The notes under the pieces: generated by a model | Told to the model about the DNA's origin: nothing | Database searches by the model: none | The model's input: the letters and a program-made list of their open reading frames with translations, nothing else | Source of the DNA: Rhizobiaceae bacterium | Lineage (GTDB): Bacteria > Pseudomonadota > Alphaproteobacteria > Rhizobiales > Rhizobiaceae | NCBI GenBank assembly: GCA_030065115.1 | Contig: JASJDO010000006.1 | Location: forward strand, 1-58,477 | Length of the DNA: 58,477 nt | Direction of reading: 5' to 3' | Part shown: positions 15,098-24,492 of the stretch, one piece after another | How the letters are laid out: every line of letters starts with the position of its first letter | How positions within the stretch are numbered: position 1 is the first letter of the stretch | Made by a program: the position numbers and the translations under genes

Positions 15098-16111
15098 ATG
15101 AGTAATGATCCAACCTTTCGCGAATTCACAATAGGCATGCTGTTGTTCGATGGGTTTAATTCCCTGGCAATGCATGCGTTCATCGATCCCTTTCGGTCAG
15201 CCAACTATTTGCGGGGTGAGTCCTTGTATCGATGGGAATTCATCGGCTTCGAGGCCGATTGTGTGACAGCAAGCAATGGTCTGACCATCTCCAGCCTCAA
15301 AACCCATCCGGATATATCGGAACCTCTTGACCTGCTGGTGGTCAATGCAAGTTGGGGCGTAAGCCACCTTAAATCTCCTAAACTCCTTAGCTGGCTCAGA
15401 GATCAATCCAGCAGGGGTGTCACACTTTGCGGCCTCGATACCGGGGCATTCATTTTGGCCTTTGCGGGTTTGCTCAAAGGTCGGCGGGCAGCGGTTCACT
15501 ATGAGCACATCGCCGCCTTTCGTGAGCTGTTTCCCGATGTCGCCATGGGGGAAGAGATGTTCATCGTCGATGGTGATCGGCTGACCTGTTCCGGAGGATT
15601 GGCCTCCAGCGATCTGGCGCTTGAGATCATCCGGCTTCAGCAAGGAATGGAACTGGCCAATGCATCGGGCAGATACATATTTCACGAGCGTCTTCGCAAC
15701 GGTGACGAAGGTCAATTGTCGGAACATCAGGAGCCTGTTGGTTATGCCGCGCCCGAGAAACTGCGGGAAGCCATTATCCTGATGGAACGCACTCTTGAGC
15801 AACCGCTGGATATTGGCGAAGTGGCAAAGACGGTTGGTATTTCGCAACGCCAACTGGATCGCTTGTTCAACAAACACACCGGCGTGTCTCCCGTCAGGTA
15901 TTATCTGGACGTTCGACTTGATCGGGCACGTGGACTGGTCACACAGACCGAGCTGCCAATCTTAACCGTTGCTGTTGCATGCGGTTTCAGTTCAAACGCA
16001 CAGTTCAGTCGCACCTACCGAAAACGGTTTGGCATCTCTCCAAGTCAGGATCGCATTGAGGGCAGAGTGCCGTTTCAGTTTCGATCGTTCCCGAGTCATG
16101 CCGGTGTTTAA
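15098..16111 (+). CDS. GlxA-family AraC-type transcriptional regulator
   Basis: A 337-residue regulator with an N-terminal DJ-1/PfpI-like sensor domain (about 10-185, for example [20 protein letters not shown]) and a C-terminal AraC helix-turn-helix pair (about 220-320: [18 protein letters not shown] and [20 protein letters not shown]). This architecture is that of GbdR, CdhR and SouR, which sense glycine betaine, carnitine or dimethylglycine. It is divergent from the nine-gene amine operon, so it probably activates that operon. The ATG at 15098 is used; a TTG 15 bases upstream is possible. Its stop shares the bases TTA with the ureG stop on the other strand. Confidence 0.88.
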   Translation: MSNDPTFREFTIGMLLFDGFNSLAMHAFIDPFRSANYLRGESLYRWEFIGFEADCVTASNGLTISSLKTHPDISEPLDLLVVNASWGVSHLKSPKLLSWLRDQSSRGVTLCGLDTGAFILAFAGLLKGRRAAVHYEHIAAFRELFPDVAMGEEMFIVDGDRLTCSGGLASSDLALEIIRLQQGMELANASGRYIFHERLRNGDEGQLSEHQEPVGYAAPEKLREAIILMERTLEQPLDIGEVAKTVGISQRQLDRLFNKHTGVSPVRYYLDVRLDRARGLVTQTELPILTVAVACGFSSNAQFSRTYRKRFGISPSQDRIEGRVPFQFRSFPSHAGV

Positions 16112-16710
16112 AGACCGCCCTGTTCTTTAAGAAAACTCACGACCTCGCGGCAGGCATCGCCTCGTTTTGCATCTGTAAACACAAATGGCTTGTCCCCGCG
16201 TTGAATGTTTGCATCGCGGTCCATGACATCAAGATCGGCCCCAACATAAGGAGCGAGGTCCTTTTTGTTGATGATCAACAAATCAGACCGCGTGATACCC
16301 GGACCGCCCTTGCGCGGAATTTCTTCGCCCTGACAGACAGAGATCACATAAAGGGTGATATCCGCGAGTTCCGGCGAGAATGTTGCTGCCAGATTGTCAC
16401 CTCCGGATTCGATAAACACCACATCCAAATTGGGATGCGTGTTGTTGAGATCAGCAATCGCCCGCAAGTTGATCGAGGCATCTTCACGAATGGCGGTATG
16501 CGGGCATCCGCCCGTCTCAACGCCGATTATGCGGTCTGAAGTTAACGCCTGCATGCGCACCAGTGCATCACGATCTTCCTGCGTGTAAATGTCATTGGTT
16601 ACCACACCAACTGAATACTCATCCCGCATTGCTTTGCAAAGTTCAGCCGTGATGGTGGTTTTGCCAGACCCTACAGGGCCACCGATACCAACTCTCAGTG
16701 GGCCGTTCAT
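16108..16710 (-). CDS. ureG: Urease accessory GTPase UreG
   Basis: A 200-residue SIMIBI-class GTPase that delivers nickel to urease together with UreD, UreF and UreE. The Walker A motif [10 protein letters not shown] is at residues 9-18. The CPH nickel site is visible in [16 protein letters not shown], and the guanine-specificity NKKD in [12 protein letters not shown]. It is the last gene of the urease operon. Its stop overlaps the stop of the convergent regulator gene by three bases, with no space for a terminator between them. Confidence 0.97.
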   Translation of the reverse strand: MNGPLRVGIGGPVGSGKTTITAELCKAMRDEYSVGVVTNDIYTQEDRDALVRMQALTSDRIIGVETGGCPHTAIREDASINLRAIADLNNTHPNLDVVFIESGGDNLAATFSPELADITLYVISVCQGEEIPRKGGPGITRSDLLIINKKDLAPYVGADLDVMDRDANIQRGDKPFVFTDAKRGDACREVVSFLKEQGGL

Positions 16711-17084
16711 TCGTTTTCTCCGAATATTTCCAAGGCTGAATTGAGAGCATTAATGGCAGCCGGAAATCCTCCATACAGGGCCATTTGCCAAATTACTTCT
16801 CCAATTTCTCGCTCTGAAGCACCTGCTTTCAATGCGCCTTCAATGTTGACTTTCAATTGGGGTTTCGTTTGCCCGCCCAAAGCTGTAAGTGCCGCAATCG
16901 TCGCCAAATACCGGGTTTTCAAATCAAGGCCTTCACGAGCATATTGCTGTCCATAGGCAAAATCGACAATCGATCGCGAAAGCCCCGGAACAATTTTACC
17001 GTAACGTTTCTCGAGAGCTGCTTCCATGCCGGGATTGAGTTCTTCAGAAAGCAGCTTTCCCTGCTCATAAGTATCATTGCTCAA
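16707..17084 (-). CDS. Carboxymuconolactone decarboxylase-family protein in urease operon
   Basis: A 125-residue CMD-like protein ([38 protein letters not shown], and [20 protein letters not shown]). It has no CxxC, so it is not an AhpD peroxidase. It is encoded between ureF and ureG with 4-base overlaps on both sides, so it is translated with the nickel-insertion proteins. The start appears to be a TTG at 17084 overlapping the ureF stop; the first in-frame ATG is about 20 codons inside and would cut the domain. CMD proteins are not standard urease accessory factors, and the role is unknown. Confidence 0.8.
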   Translation of the reverse strand: MSNDTYEQGKLLSEELNPGMEAALEKRYGKIVPGLSRSIVDFAYGQQYAREGLDLKTRYLATIAALTALGGQTKPQLKVNIEGALKAGASEREIGEVIWQMALYGGFPAAINALNSALEIFGENE

Positions 17085-17734
17085 CTTCTAAATATCCTGC
17101 TTGGTAAGGTTTCGTGCTGCATGGCGGTGATGTCTGCCATGATCGTATTGCTGCCAAGATCATCAAGAGAAGAAGTCGCGGCACGTTTGGAAACATCGAC
17201 AATATTTTCCTCGAGTTGTGCGAGCACTTCAACGCCACCCTGCTGCCCCAATTTCATCAACCGTAAAGCAGCCTGAACCTGATTGGAAACATAGGCATGA
17301 AGATAAGCGGCGAGCGTGGTCTCCAATTCGATATCAAGTCTTCCAGCAACTGCCCCAACAGCCACTGACAACGGACAATTATCAGGCAAATCGATTTCGC
17401 ACCAAGCCTTGCTTGCAAGCACAAAGGCTGAACCTTGCGCAGTGGTTTCGAGATGACGTGGGCCCGAAAAACTCATGGCTTCGGTCAACTCTGCCAGCTC
17501 TACCAATGCTCCATTGTCCGCATTCATTCGCCAGCTCTCAGCCAACAAGACCGCATCATTCCAACCGGATCCGCTGGTCAGTACTTCGGCAATCCAACTC
17601 GCCAATTCTTCTTTCGATGCCACTAATCCTTTGGCAATGGTAGCTTCCAAACCGTGACTGTAGCTAAACGCTCCTGTCGGAAATGCCGGTGACAGCCACG
17701 TTTGAAGCCGGATAAGCGATTGGAGATCAGTCAT
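17081..17734 (-). CDS. ureF: Urease accessory protein UreF
   Basis: A 217-residue all-helical urease chaperone component that acts in the UreD-UreF-UreG complex and gates GTP hydrolysis by UreG. The typical N-terminal motif [17 protein letters not shown] is present, as is the C-terminal tail with [14 protein letters not shown]. The ATG at 17734 overlaps ureE by 8 bases and gives the usual family start; a longer reading to 17851 lies wholly inside ureE and is not needed. The stop overlaps the CMD gene by four bases. Confidence 0.95.
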   Translation of the reverse strand: MTDLQSLIRLQTWLSPAFPTGAFSYSHGLEATIAKGLVASKEELASWIAEVLTSGSGWNDAVLLAESWRMNADNGALVELAELTEAMSFSGPRHLETTAQGSAFVLASKAWCEIDLPDNCPLSVAVGAVAGRLDIELETTLAAYLHAYVSNQVQAALRLMKLGQQGGVEVLAQLEENIVDVSKRAATSSLDDLGSNTIMADITAMQHETLPSRIFRS

Positions 17735-18182
17735 GATTGTGCCCATGTGAGTGATGCGAATGCCCGCCATAAGCACCGCCTTCGGGATCAAACGATGCGG
17801 TGATTTCAGTAACAGTCGCCCCAAGCCCTTCCAGCATATCCTTGATGACATGGTCCTGCCTTATGCGCAGATGGTCTTCCAGAATTTGGGTTGGGAGATG
17901 CCGATTACCCAATTGCCACGACAGCTGAAGAAGGTGGTGAGGGTCTTTGGCACGTACCTCATAAAGCGCCTCAGGTTCGGCAATCACCTCAATGATACGA
18001 CCATCATCAAGCTCAATCCCCTCGCCATGCCGCAGCAACCGCGCTTCGGGCAGGTCCAGCAAAAACTCGATACCACCATCTGACACCATCTTAACACGCC
18101 GACGATGACGGGCTGTTTCATCCAGCGTAATAGTGTCAACCGGATGGTGTGTATGGGAATGAATGGTGGAGGCGGTGGTCAT
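17727..18182 (-). CDS. ureE: Urease accessory nickel metallochaperone UreE
   Basis: A 151-residue UreE with the N-terminal peptide-binding domain and the C-terminal metal-binding domain (residues about 70-140, with NRHLPTQI and DHVIKDML). The C-terminus is His-rich ([13 protein letters not shown]), and a second cluster SHTHHP is near the N-terminus. Both can bind nickel for delivery to the UreDFG complex. The start is the ATG at 18182; the GTG at 18185, which overlaps the ureC stop, is an equally possible start. It overlaps ureF by 8 bases. Confidence 0.95.
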   Translation of the reverse strand: MTTASTIHSHTHHPVDTITLDETARHRRRVKMVSDGGIEFLLDLPEARLLRHGEGIELDDGRIIEVIAEPEALYEVRAKDPHHLLQLSWQLGNRHLPTQILEDHLRIRQDHVIKDMLEGLGATVTEITASFDPEGGAYGGHSHHSHGHNHD

Positions 18183-18184
18183 CA

Positions 18185-19897
18185 CTAAAACAAAAAATAC
18201 CGCTGTGCCATGGGCACTACATCTGCTGGTTCGCAGGTGAGCAATTCTCCATTCGCGTGGACTTCATAGGTTTCCGGATGCACGTCAATTTCTGGTGTTA
18301 GATCATTCAGTACCATCGCAGATTTGCCAATGCCGCCACGCGTGTTTTCAACTGCAAGCAAGCGTTTTTCAACACCAAGCTTGGAACCGAGATCATCTTC
18401 CTTGGCTGCTTTGGAAACAAAGGTCACGGATGAATTGGTCAGCGACTTGCCGAACGCACCAAACATGGGCCGCATGTGAACGGGTTGCGGTGTTGGGATA
18501 GACGCATTCGGATCACCCATGGGAGCAGCCGCAATTGTGCCACCAATTAAAACCATGTCCGGCTTTACGCCAAAGAATGCCGGAGACCACATGACAAGGT
18601 CAGCTCGCTTTCCGACCTCAAGCGAGCCGATATGCTTGTCGATGCCGTGAGCAATTGCTGGGTTGATGGTATATTTTGCTATGTAACGGCGGACACGAAG
18701 ATTGTCATTATCGCCCTGCTCATCCGCCAGCCTACCACGCTGACGTTTCATTTTGTCAGCCGTCTGCCAGGTACGGATCAAGACCTCACCGACGCGTCCC
18801 ATTGCCTGACTGTCCGATGCGATGATGGAGAAAGCACCCATGTCATGCAGAATGTCTTCAGCGGCAATCGTCTCCTTGCGGATGCGGCTTTCAGCAAAGG
18901 CCACATCTTCCGGAATGTTGTTGTCGAGGTGGTGGCACACCATCAGCATATCGAGATGCTCATCCAATGTGTTGACTGTGTAAGGCCGTGTCGGGTTGGT
19001 GGACGATGGCAATACGTTGTCCAGCCCACACACCTTGATGATGTCCGGCGCATGACCGCCACCAGCACCTTCTGTATGGAACGCGTGAATGGTGCGGCCA
19101 TCAATCGCCTTGATCGTGTTCTCAACAAAGCCGGACTCGTTCAGCGTATCGGTGTGGATCATGACTTGAACATCATAGTCATCAGCAACCGACAGACAGC
19201 AATCAATCGCACCGGGGGTCGTGCCCCAATCCTCATGCAGTTTCATGGCGCAAGCACCGGCCTTCACCATTTCTTCCAAAGCTGCCGGCAAAGACGCATT
19301 GCCCTTACAGGAAAGGCCAATGTTCATCGGGAAGGCATCCATGGATTGGATCATCCGCCCAATATGCCACGGGCCGGGAGTGCAGGTCGTCGCCAGCGTC
19401 CCGTGTGCCGGACCCGTTCCGCCACCCAGCATGGTCGTGACGCCAGACATCAAGGCTTCTTCAATCTGCTGCGGGCAAATAAAGTGAATGTGGCTGTCAA
19501 ACCCGCCAGCGGTGACAATTTTACCCTCACCCGCAATCGCTTCTGTGCCTGGCCCAATGATGATATCGACATCAGGTTGCGTATCCGGATTTCCCGCCTT
19601 GCCAATGGCCGCGATCTCGCCGCTTTTGAGGCCAATATCCGCCTTGTAAATTCCAGTGTGGTCGACAATCAACGCATTGGTGATCACCGTATCCACTGCA
19701 CCTTCTGCGCGGGTGATCTGACTTTGGCCCATGCCGTCACGAATGACCTTACCACCACCAAACTTTACCTCTTCGCCATAGGTGGTCAGGTCTTTTTCAA
19801 CCTCAATGAAGAGTTCCGTATCCGCAAGGCGGACTTTGTCACCGGTCGTGGGGCCAAACATATCTGCATAGGCAGCTCTTGAAATGGATGCCGGCAT
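18185..19897 (-). CDS. ureC: Urease alpha subunit UreC
   Basis: The 570-residue catalytic subunit of urease, which hydrolyses urea to ammonia and carbamate. Bacterial UreC is about 567-572 residues, so it is full length. The nickel-site residues are visible: HIH in the [10 protein letters not shown] segment, the carbamylated Lys in [10 protein letters not shown], the His in MIHTDTLNE and in [13 protein letters not shown], and the Asp in SDSQAMGR. The flap Cys/His is in MVCHHL. The ATG shares one base with the ureB stop. It lies in the order ureDABCEF-CMD-ureG, typical of alphaproteobacteria except for the inserted CMD gene. Confidence 0.99.
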   Translation of the reverse strand: MPASISRAAYADMFGPTTGDKVRLADTELFIEVEKDLTTYGEEVKFGGGKVIRDGMGQSQITRAEGAVDTVITNALIVDHTGIYKADIGLKSGEIAAIGKAGNPDTQPDVDIIIGPGTEAIAGEGKIVTAGGFDSHIHFICPQQIEEALMSGVTTMLGGGTGPAHGTLATTCTPGPWHIGRMIQSMDAFPMNIGLSCKGNASLPAALEEMVKAGACAMKLHEDWGTTPGAIDCCLSVADDYDVQVMIHTDTLNESGFVENTIKAIDGRTIHAFHTEGAGGGHAPDIIKVCGLDNVLPSSTNPTRPYTVNTLDEHLDMLMVCHHLDNNIPEDVAFAESRIRKETIAAEDILHDMGAFSIIASDSQAMGRVGEVLIRTWQTADKMKRQRGRLADEQGDNDNLRVRRYIAKYTINPAIAHGIDKHIGSLEVGKRADLVMWSPAFFGVKPDMVLIGGTIAAAPMGDPNASIPTPQPVHMRPMFGAFGKSLTNSSVTFVSKAAKEDDLGSKLGVEKRLLAVENTRGGIGKSAMVLNDLTPEIDVHPETYEVHANGELLTCEPADVVPMAQRYFLF

Positions 19898-20202
19898 TAT
19901 ACGTCTCCCATGATCATCTGATTAAACCCGTAGATTTTGCGACCACCTGCCAGCGGCACAAGGGTCACATCGCGGGCCTGTCCGGGTTCAAAGCGCACAG
20001 CGGTACCAGCCGCAATATCCAGCCGCATGCCTTTTGCAGCTTCACGGTCAAACTCAAGACCTGAATTGGTTTCAAAAAAATGGTAATGGCTACCCACCTG
20101 CACGGGTCGGTCACCCGTGTTCGCGACTTTCAAGGTCACGGTTTCCGCGCCTTCATTTAGGACAATGTCGCCATCGGCAATGATCATTTCTCCGGGTATC
20201 AT
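19897..20202 (-). CDS. ureB: Urease beta subunit UreB
   Basis: A 101-residue small urease subunit with the diagnostic MIPGEM start, [11 protein letters not shown] and the C-terminal GGRKIYGFN. It packs with UreA and UreC in the (ABC)3 enzyme. The separate UreA and UreB are the usual arrangement in proteobacteria, not the fused form of Helicobacter. It lies 9 bases after ureA and overlaps ureC by one base. Confidence 0.98.
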   Translation of the reverse strand: MIPGEMIIADGDIVLNEGAETVTLKVANTGDRPVQVGSHYHFFETNSGLEFDREAAKGMRLDIAAGTAVRFEPGQARDVTLVPLAGGRKIYGFNQMIMGDV

Positions 20203-20211
20203 GTCGGCCTC

Positions 20212-20514
20212 CTAGCGAATGGGTTCGTGCACAGTGACAAGCTTCACACCGTCGGGAAACGTTGCTTCTACCTGTATGTCGTGGATCATTTCAGGGATGC
20301 CTTCCATCACTTGGCCCCGTGTGATGACGTGGGCTCCGGTTTCCATCAGATCAGCCACGGAGCGGCCATCGCGTGCACCTTCCACAACGAAGTCTGTGAT
20401 CAGTGCAATGGCTTCCGGGTGATTGAGCTTCACACCTCGCTCCAGCCGCTTGCGAGCAACTTCCGCCGCCATCGCAATAAACAGTTTGTCTTTTTCTCTT
20501 GGGGTCAGGTGCAT
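20212..20514 (-). CDS. ureA: Urease gamma subunit UreA
   Basis: The 100-residue urease gamma subunit with the typical start [20 protein letters not shown], the segment [21 protein letters not shown], and the C-terminal [16 protein letters not shown]. It is the usual family length. It lies three bases after ureD and nine bases before ureB. Confidence 0.98.
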   Translation of the reverse strand: MHLTPREKDKLFIAMAAEVARKRLERGVKLNHPEAIALITDFVVEGARDGRSVADLMETGAHVITRGQVMEGIPEMIHDIQVEATFPDGVKLVTVHEPIR

Positions 20515-20517
20515 GGG

Positions 20518-21366
20518 CTATATCCTCCAAACGCGTGGCAATTCCTGGTCCCGCAGAACTTTCAGAACCGGTATCAATGCCTTTCGCAATTCATACGTAT
20601 CAGACGCCAGAATGCGCCCAGTGATTTTTCCTTCAAATGCGCTGAACCCGGCAGTATCCGAACTGCAAGCTGCTCGCATCTTGTCCGCAATAGGTGACAA
20701 CGCCTCATCATCCAGTGGACACAAAAACAAAAGACTGGTGGCTGCACGAAGATTATCGAAACCAGCTGTGGAGTTATTCAAACCTTCCAGCCTGAGATCA
20801 TCCGCAAAGACGAGTTTGCCAGATTGACGGACACGCCAGCGATCATGGAACTGAACTTTCTTAAGCTCTTCGCCCATGGCTTCACGACCCAGCATGATGC
20901 TTTCGATTGCAAGCAATTCCGCGCCTTCATCCATTTCAACATCAAAGCTACGCGCGAGGGCAGAACCATCATAAAGAATGGTTTCTTGAGGAAGCCAATG
21001 CAGGGTACTGCTGGCCGCCAGATTTATCGACGTTTGAACATGCGCAGTGCCAGAGGAGGATTCATAGGATTTTTCACAGGCCTGCGTCGTGGCGACTACC
21101 TCGCAACTCTCGCCCAGGCGAACATGCCAACCCAATTGATCACCACCCGTCAGACCACCTGCGGTGTTGATCAATACGGCTTCCAGCTGCCCACCGTAAT
21201 GTTTGGGAAACCTGATTTTGGCACTACCCTGCTGATACAGCCGATCAAGCGATGTTTTGGCACCATTGTGTTTGAAGGAAACAGCCGCAGCCGCATCAAC
21301 CCTTTGGTGACGCCTGGTGTGACTGGCGGTCAGCCCAGAATCAGACGGAGAGGTGCTTGCGTACAT
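20518..21366 (-). CDS. ureD: Urease accessory protein UreD
   Basis: A 282-residue beta-helical urease chaperone (UreD/UreH) that binds the apo-enzyme and recruits UreF and UreG. Family motifs include LINTAGGLTGGDQL and the region VATTQACEKSYESS, with LHWLPQETILYDGS and FHDRW following. The ATG at 21366 lies inside the end of urtE (26-base overlap), so urea uptake and hydrolysis genes are translated from one message. Confidence 0.95.
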   Translation of the reverse strand: MYASTSPSDSGLTASHTRRHQRVDAAAAVSFKHNGAKTSLDRLYQQGSAKIRFPKHYGGQLEAVLINTAGGLTGGDQLGWHVRLGESCEVVATTQACEKSYESSSGTAHVQTSINLAASSTLHWLPQETILYDGSALARSFDVEMDEGAELLAIESIMLGREAMGEELKKVQFHDRWRVRQSGKLVFADDLRLEGLNNSTAGFDNLRAATSLLFLCPLDDEALSPIADKMRAACSSDTAGFSAFEGKITGRILASDTYELRKALIPVLKVLRDQELPRVWRI

Positions 21367-22036
21367 TTTTCTTGTCCAGATCGCTTGCAGGTCCGTGATG
21401 AACCATCATGCCACGATCCATAATATAGACATCATTTGCAAGCTGGCGACAAAAGTCGAGATATTGTTCCACAAGGATGATCGCCAAACCGGCAGTGTCT
21501 CTCAAATATTCTATTGCCCGTCCAATATCCTTGATGACCGAGGGCTGAATGCCCTCGGTCGGTTCGTCGAGCACCAAGATCTTGGGGCGCATGACCAGTG
21601 CTCGGCCGATTGCTAATTGTTGTTGCTGTCCACCGGAGAGATCACCGCCCCGTCGCCCAAGCATTTCACCCAAGACTGGAAACAGTTCAAACACCTCAGG
21701 TGGGATATTTCGCTGATCTCGGGGTAACAGGGAATATCCGGTTTCAAGGTTTTCCTTCACGCTCAACATGGGAAATACATCGCGGCCTTGTGGCACATAA
21801 GCAATGCCACTTGCCGCACGCAAATGAGGTGCTGATTTCGCAAGTTGAGCGCCATCAAACTCTATTTCCCCTCCGGAAATTGCATGATGTCCCGTGATGG
21901 CTTTCAAAAGCGATGTTTTGCCGACACCATTCCGCCCCATTACACATGTGACTGATGCCGGTGCGGCTTCGAGCGATACATCATACAGAATTTGCGCAGC
22001 TCCGTAGTGGAGATTGATGCCGGAAACCTTCAGCAC
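21341..22036 (-). CDS. urtE: Urea ABC transporter ATP-binding protein UrtE
   Basis: A 231-residue LivF-type ATPase: Walker A GRNGVGKTS, signature LSGGQQQQLAIGRAL, Walker B ILVLDEPTEGIQPS. The phrase EPTEGIQPSVI is typical of UrtE. It energises urea import with UrtD. It lies 12 bases after urtD and overlaps ureD by 26 bases, and is the last transporter gene. Confidence 0.96.
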   Translation of the reverse strand: MLKVSGINLHYGAAQILYDVSLEAAPASVTCVMGRNGVGKTSLLKAITGHHAISGGEIEFDGAQLAKSAPHLRAASGIAYVPQGRDVFPMLSVKENLETGYSLLPRDQRNIPPEVFELFPVLGEMLGRRGGDLSGGQQQQLAIGRALVMRPKILVLDEPTEGIQPSVIKDIGRAIEYLRDTAGLAIILVEQYLDFCRQLANDVYIMDRGMMVHHGPASDLDKKNVRKHLSV

Positions 22037-22048
22037 ACCAAATCCTCC

Positions 22049-22789
22049 CTATCGCCCAAGGTAAACATCGATCACCTCCTGATTATTCGTAACGTGATCA
22101 AGACTGCCTTCCGCCAACACAGAACCTTCATGCAACACGGTGACCCGGCACTCCAGACTTCTGACAAATTCCATGTCATGTTCCACCACCACCACGGCAT
22201 GATCCTTCGCAAGCTTTTTCAGAAGTTTTACGGTTTTCTTGCGTTCATCACCCGTCATCCCCGCGGCGGGTTCATCAACCAGCAAGAGCCGCGGATTTTG
22301 TGCAAGCAGCATACCGATCTCGAGCCATTGCTTTTGACCATGAGAAAGTTCACCAGCCAGTCGAGAAATCTCAGCCGACAGGCCAATATCAGTGGCGATG
22401 TTGGCTACTTTGTTCCTGTCATCTTCGCTATAATGATAAAACAGCGTCTTAAGCGGACCGCGATCATTTTGCAGCGCCATCATCAGATTGTCTTCAACGC
22501 TCTGATCTTCAAAAACGGTTGGACGTTGAAATTTTCGCCCAACACCCATGCGTGCGATATCAGACTCTGAACGGCGAAGAAGGGAAGTGTTTTTCTCACC
22601 CCACAAAACATCACCACTGTCTGGACGGGTTTTACCCGTGACAATGTCCATAAAGGTTGTTTTGCCTGCACCATTTGGACCAATGATAGCCCGCAATTCC
22701 TGGTCCCCAATTTGAAAACTCAGATTGTTGATCGCCTTGAACCCGTCAAAAGAAACCGAGATTTGATCTACTTCAAGAAGGCTATCCAT
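22049..22789 (-). CDS. urtD: Urea ABC transporter ATP-binding protein UrtD
   Basis: A 246-residue LivG-type ATPase: Walker A GPNGAGKTTFMD, the Q-loop region GRKFQRPTVFE, signature LSHGQKQWLEIGMLL (SHGQ variant, usual in UrtD), and Walker B LLLVDEPAAGM. The ATG overlaps urtC by 8 bases. Confidence 0.96.
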   Translation of the reverse strand: MDSLLEVDQISVSFDGFKAINNLSFQIGDQELRAIIGPNGAGKTTFMDIVTGKTRPDSGDVLWGEKNTSLLRRSESDIARMGVGRKFQRPTVFEDQSVEDNLMMALQNDRGPLKTLFYHYSEDDRNKVANIATDIGLSAEISRLAGELSHGQKQWLEIGMLLAQNPRLLLVDEPAAGMTGDERKKTVKLLKKLAKDHAVVVVEHDMEFVRSLECRVTVLHEGSVLAEGSLDHVTNNQEVIDVYLGR

Positions 22790-24011
22790 CGTCTGGCTCC
22801 TTCTTGCTTGTCAGCAGATCAAACAACCCGCCAAGTCCGTTGGGTGCGTAGAGCGTGGTCGCAACAAAGGTGAGGCCCAATAGCACAAGCCACCAGTCGA
22901 CCCATTGAATGGTATAAAACCCGAGCGAAATGTTGGGAATTTGTCCACCCGTGAACATGGAAGACAAAAGCGACACAAAGGCTGCGCCGATGACCGAACC
23001 ATACAACCGACCGCGCCCACCAATCGCAACCCATACCGCAAGATAGATGGAAGCAATCGGCGCGATCTCTGCAGGATTTATGATACCAGCCTGCGGATAG
23101 TAAAGCGCGCCAGCAATACCTGCCATTATGGCGGTTAAAACGAAAACAAACAGCTTGTAACCTTCAACATTGTATCCGAGGAAACGAACACGGCTTTCGT
23201 CATCGCGGATTGCTCGAATGATGTTTCCAAACTTCGATTCCACAATCAGTTTGATGACCAAGTACGAGGTTCCAAGCGCAAAGGCTGAGGCCCATAGAAA
23301 CCAGACAGACACAACAGCTTGTGGTGTTTCTTCCAGGCCAGGCAGGTTTTGCAAACCGGAGAGACCATTGTTACCGCGCAACCCGCTGTCGTTCTGGAAC
23401 AGGTACAGGGCGAGTGCCAGGGTCATCGCCTGGGTGAGGATTGAGAGATAAACACCCGTCACACGACTGCGGAACGCTAACCAGCCAAAGACCAGTGCCA
23501 GAATTCCAGGAACAAGAATGACCAATGCAAGCTGCGCCCAAAAACTGTGTGCAAACGCCCAGACAAGAGGAAACTCGGAACCACCCACAACACCGAATAT
23601 TTGAGTCCCGATGGCTTCATGTATCTCCCCGGGCGTCATTGGCAATGCTGCAGCTTCGCCCGCTTTGATGATGATCAACTCGGTTCGGGCATACATCAAC
23701 CACATGCCAATCATGTAGCCACCTAATCCAAAGAAGGCAAAATGACCCAAGCTCAGAATACCGCAATAACCCCAGAGCAAGTCCATCGCTAATGCCACAA
23801 GACAGAAGCACAATGTCTTTCCTAGGGTTTTTACCAGACTGGTTGAGATCAATCCCAGGCCAAACCCCTCGCTCAGAATTGTGATCGCTATGGTGAAACC
23901 CGCAAGAAGGCAAAGGAAGACAAGCGTTGATGGATTTCGCATCAGGAAGCGGGTCAAGGGTCCACCAAATTCCTGTTTTGGTGCTGGCTGGGTAAGAGTG
24001 ACTTCTGACAT
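22782..24011 (-). CDS. urtC: Urea ABC transporter permease UrtC
   Basis: A 409-residue LivM-type permease with about ten predicted membrane helices. Family segments include CGILSLGHFAFFGLGGYMIGMW and IRDDESRVRFLGYNVEGYKLFVF. A periplasmic loop around residues 120-150 is usual for UrtC. It partners UrtB in the membrane. It starts immediately after the GNAT gene stop with no gap, and overlaps urtD by 8 bases. Confidence 0.95.
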   Translation of the reverse strand: MSEVTLTQPAPKQEFGGPLTRFLMRNPSTLVFLCLLAGFTIAITILSEGFGLGLISTSLVKTLGKTLCFCLVALAMDLLWGYCGILSLGHFAFFGLGGYMIGMWLMYARTELIIIKAGEAAALPMTPGEIHEAIGTQIFGVVGGSEFPLVWAFAHSFWAQLALVILVPGILALVFGWLAFRSRVTGVYLSILTQAMTLALALYLFQNDSGLRGNNGLSGLQNLPGLEETPQAVVSVWFLWASAFALGTSYLVIKLIVESKFGNIIRAIRDDESRVRFLGYNVEGYKLFVFVLTAIMAGIAGALYYPQAGIINPAEIAPIASIYLAVWVAIGGRGRLYGSVIGAAFVSLLSSMFTGGQIPNISLGFYTIQWVDWWLVLLGLTFVATTLYAPNGLGGLFDLLTSKKEPDDG

Positions 24012-24491
24012 TTAGGTCTCTTCCCGGTCTTCAAGTTTCAAAGTCATGAAAACACTGTGTGGGTCCAACTCGTACTCGCCGAAAGGTTCTGTTTCGACAA
24101 AACCGCAGGCCGCGTACATTTTACGGGCGGATGCAAAGTCTGAATGTGACCCAGTTTCGAGCCACAAGGCGGAGTAATTGCGTGACTTTGCTTCGTCCAT
24201 GATCACTTCAAGTATGCGCCGACCAATCCCCAAACCACGCGTTTCTTCCAAGGTATGCATGGATTTGACTTCGCCGTCCGTTGGCGAAAGCTCTTTCAGC
24301 GCGCCCATCCCGACGACCTGTTGGTCACTACTAGCCTGCCAAACTGTGATGTTGTTTGAGGCAAGTTCCGCAATGGGTAAACGGTGACAACTTTCAGGGG
24401 GTGACAGCGCGTCACAAAACAATGTGTGTGCTGTCACCAAAGCAGCAAATTCCTCGGAGACCAGATCTGCGTGTTCAATGAATATACTCAT
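24012..24491 (-). CDS. GNAT-family N-acetyltransferase inside the urt operon
   Basis: A 159-residue GNAT acetyltransferase. The acetyl-CoA binding motif A is in LEETRGLGIGRRILEVIMDEA (R-x2-G-x-G/A), preceded by the strand VKSMHTL and followed by ALWLETGSHSDFASARKMYAACGF, the usual motif B. It most resembles the small PhnO/YafP-like enzymes. It sits exactly between urtB (one base gap) and urtC (no gap), so it must be translated from the urea transporter message. Urea operons do not normally hold an acetyltransferase here. The acceptor is unknown. Confidence 0.88.
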   Translation of the reverse strand: MSIFIEHADLVSEEFAALVTAHTLFCDALSPPESCHRLPIAELASNNITVWQASSDQQVVGMGALKELSPTDGEVKSMHTLEETRGLGIGRRILEVIMDEAKSRNYSALWLETGSHSDFASARKMYAACGFVETEPFGEYELDPHSVFMTLKLEDREET

Positions 24492-24492
24492 A

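Noticed and set aside
18632-19882. Long (416-codon) open frame on the plus strand opposite ureC
   Set aside because: It lies wholly inside the unmistakable ureC gene and its translation has no family features; it is a shadow of a well-conserved coding strand.
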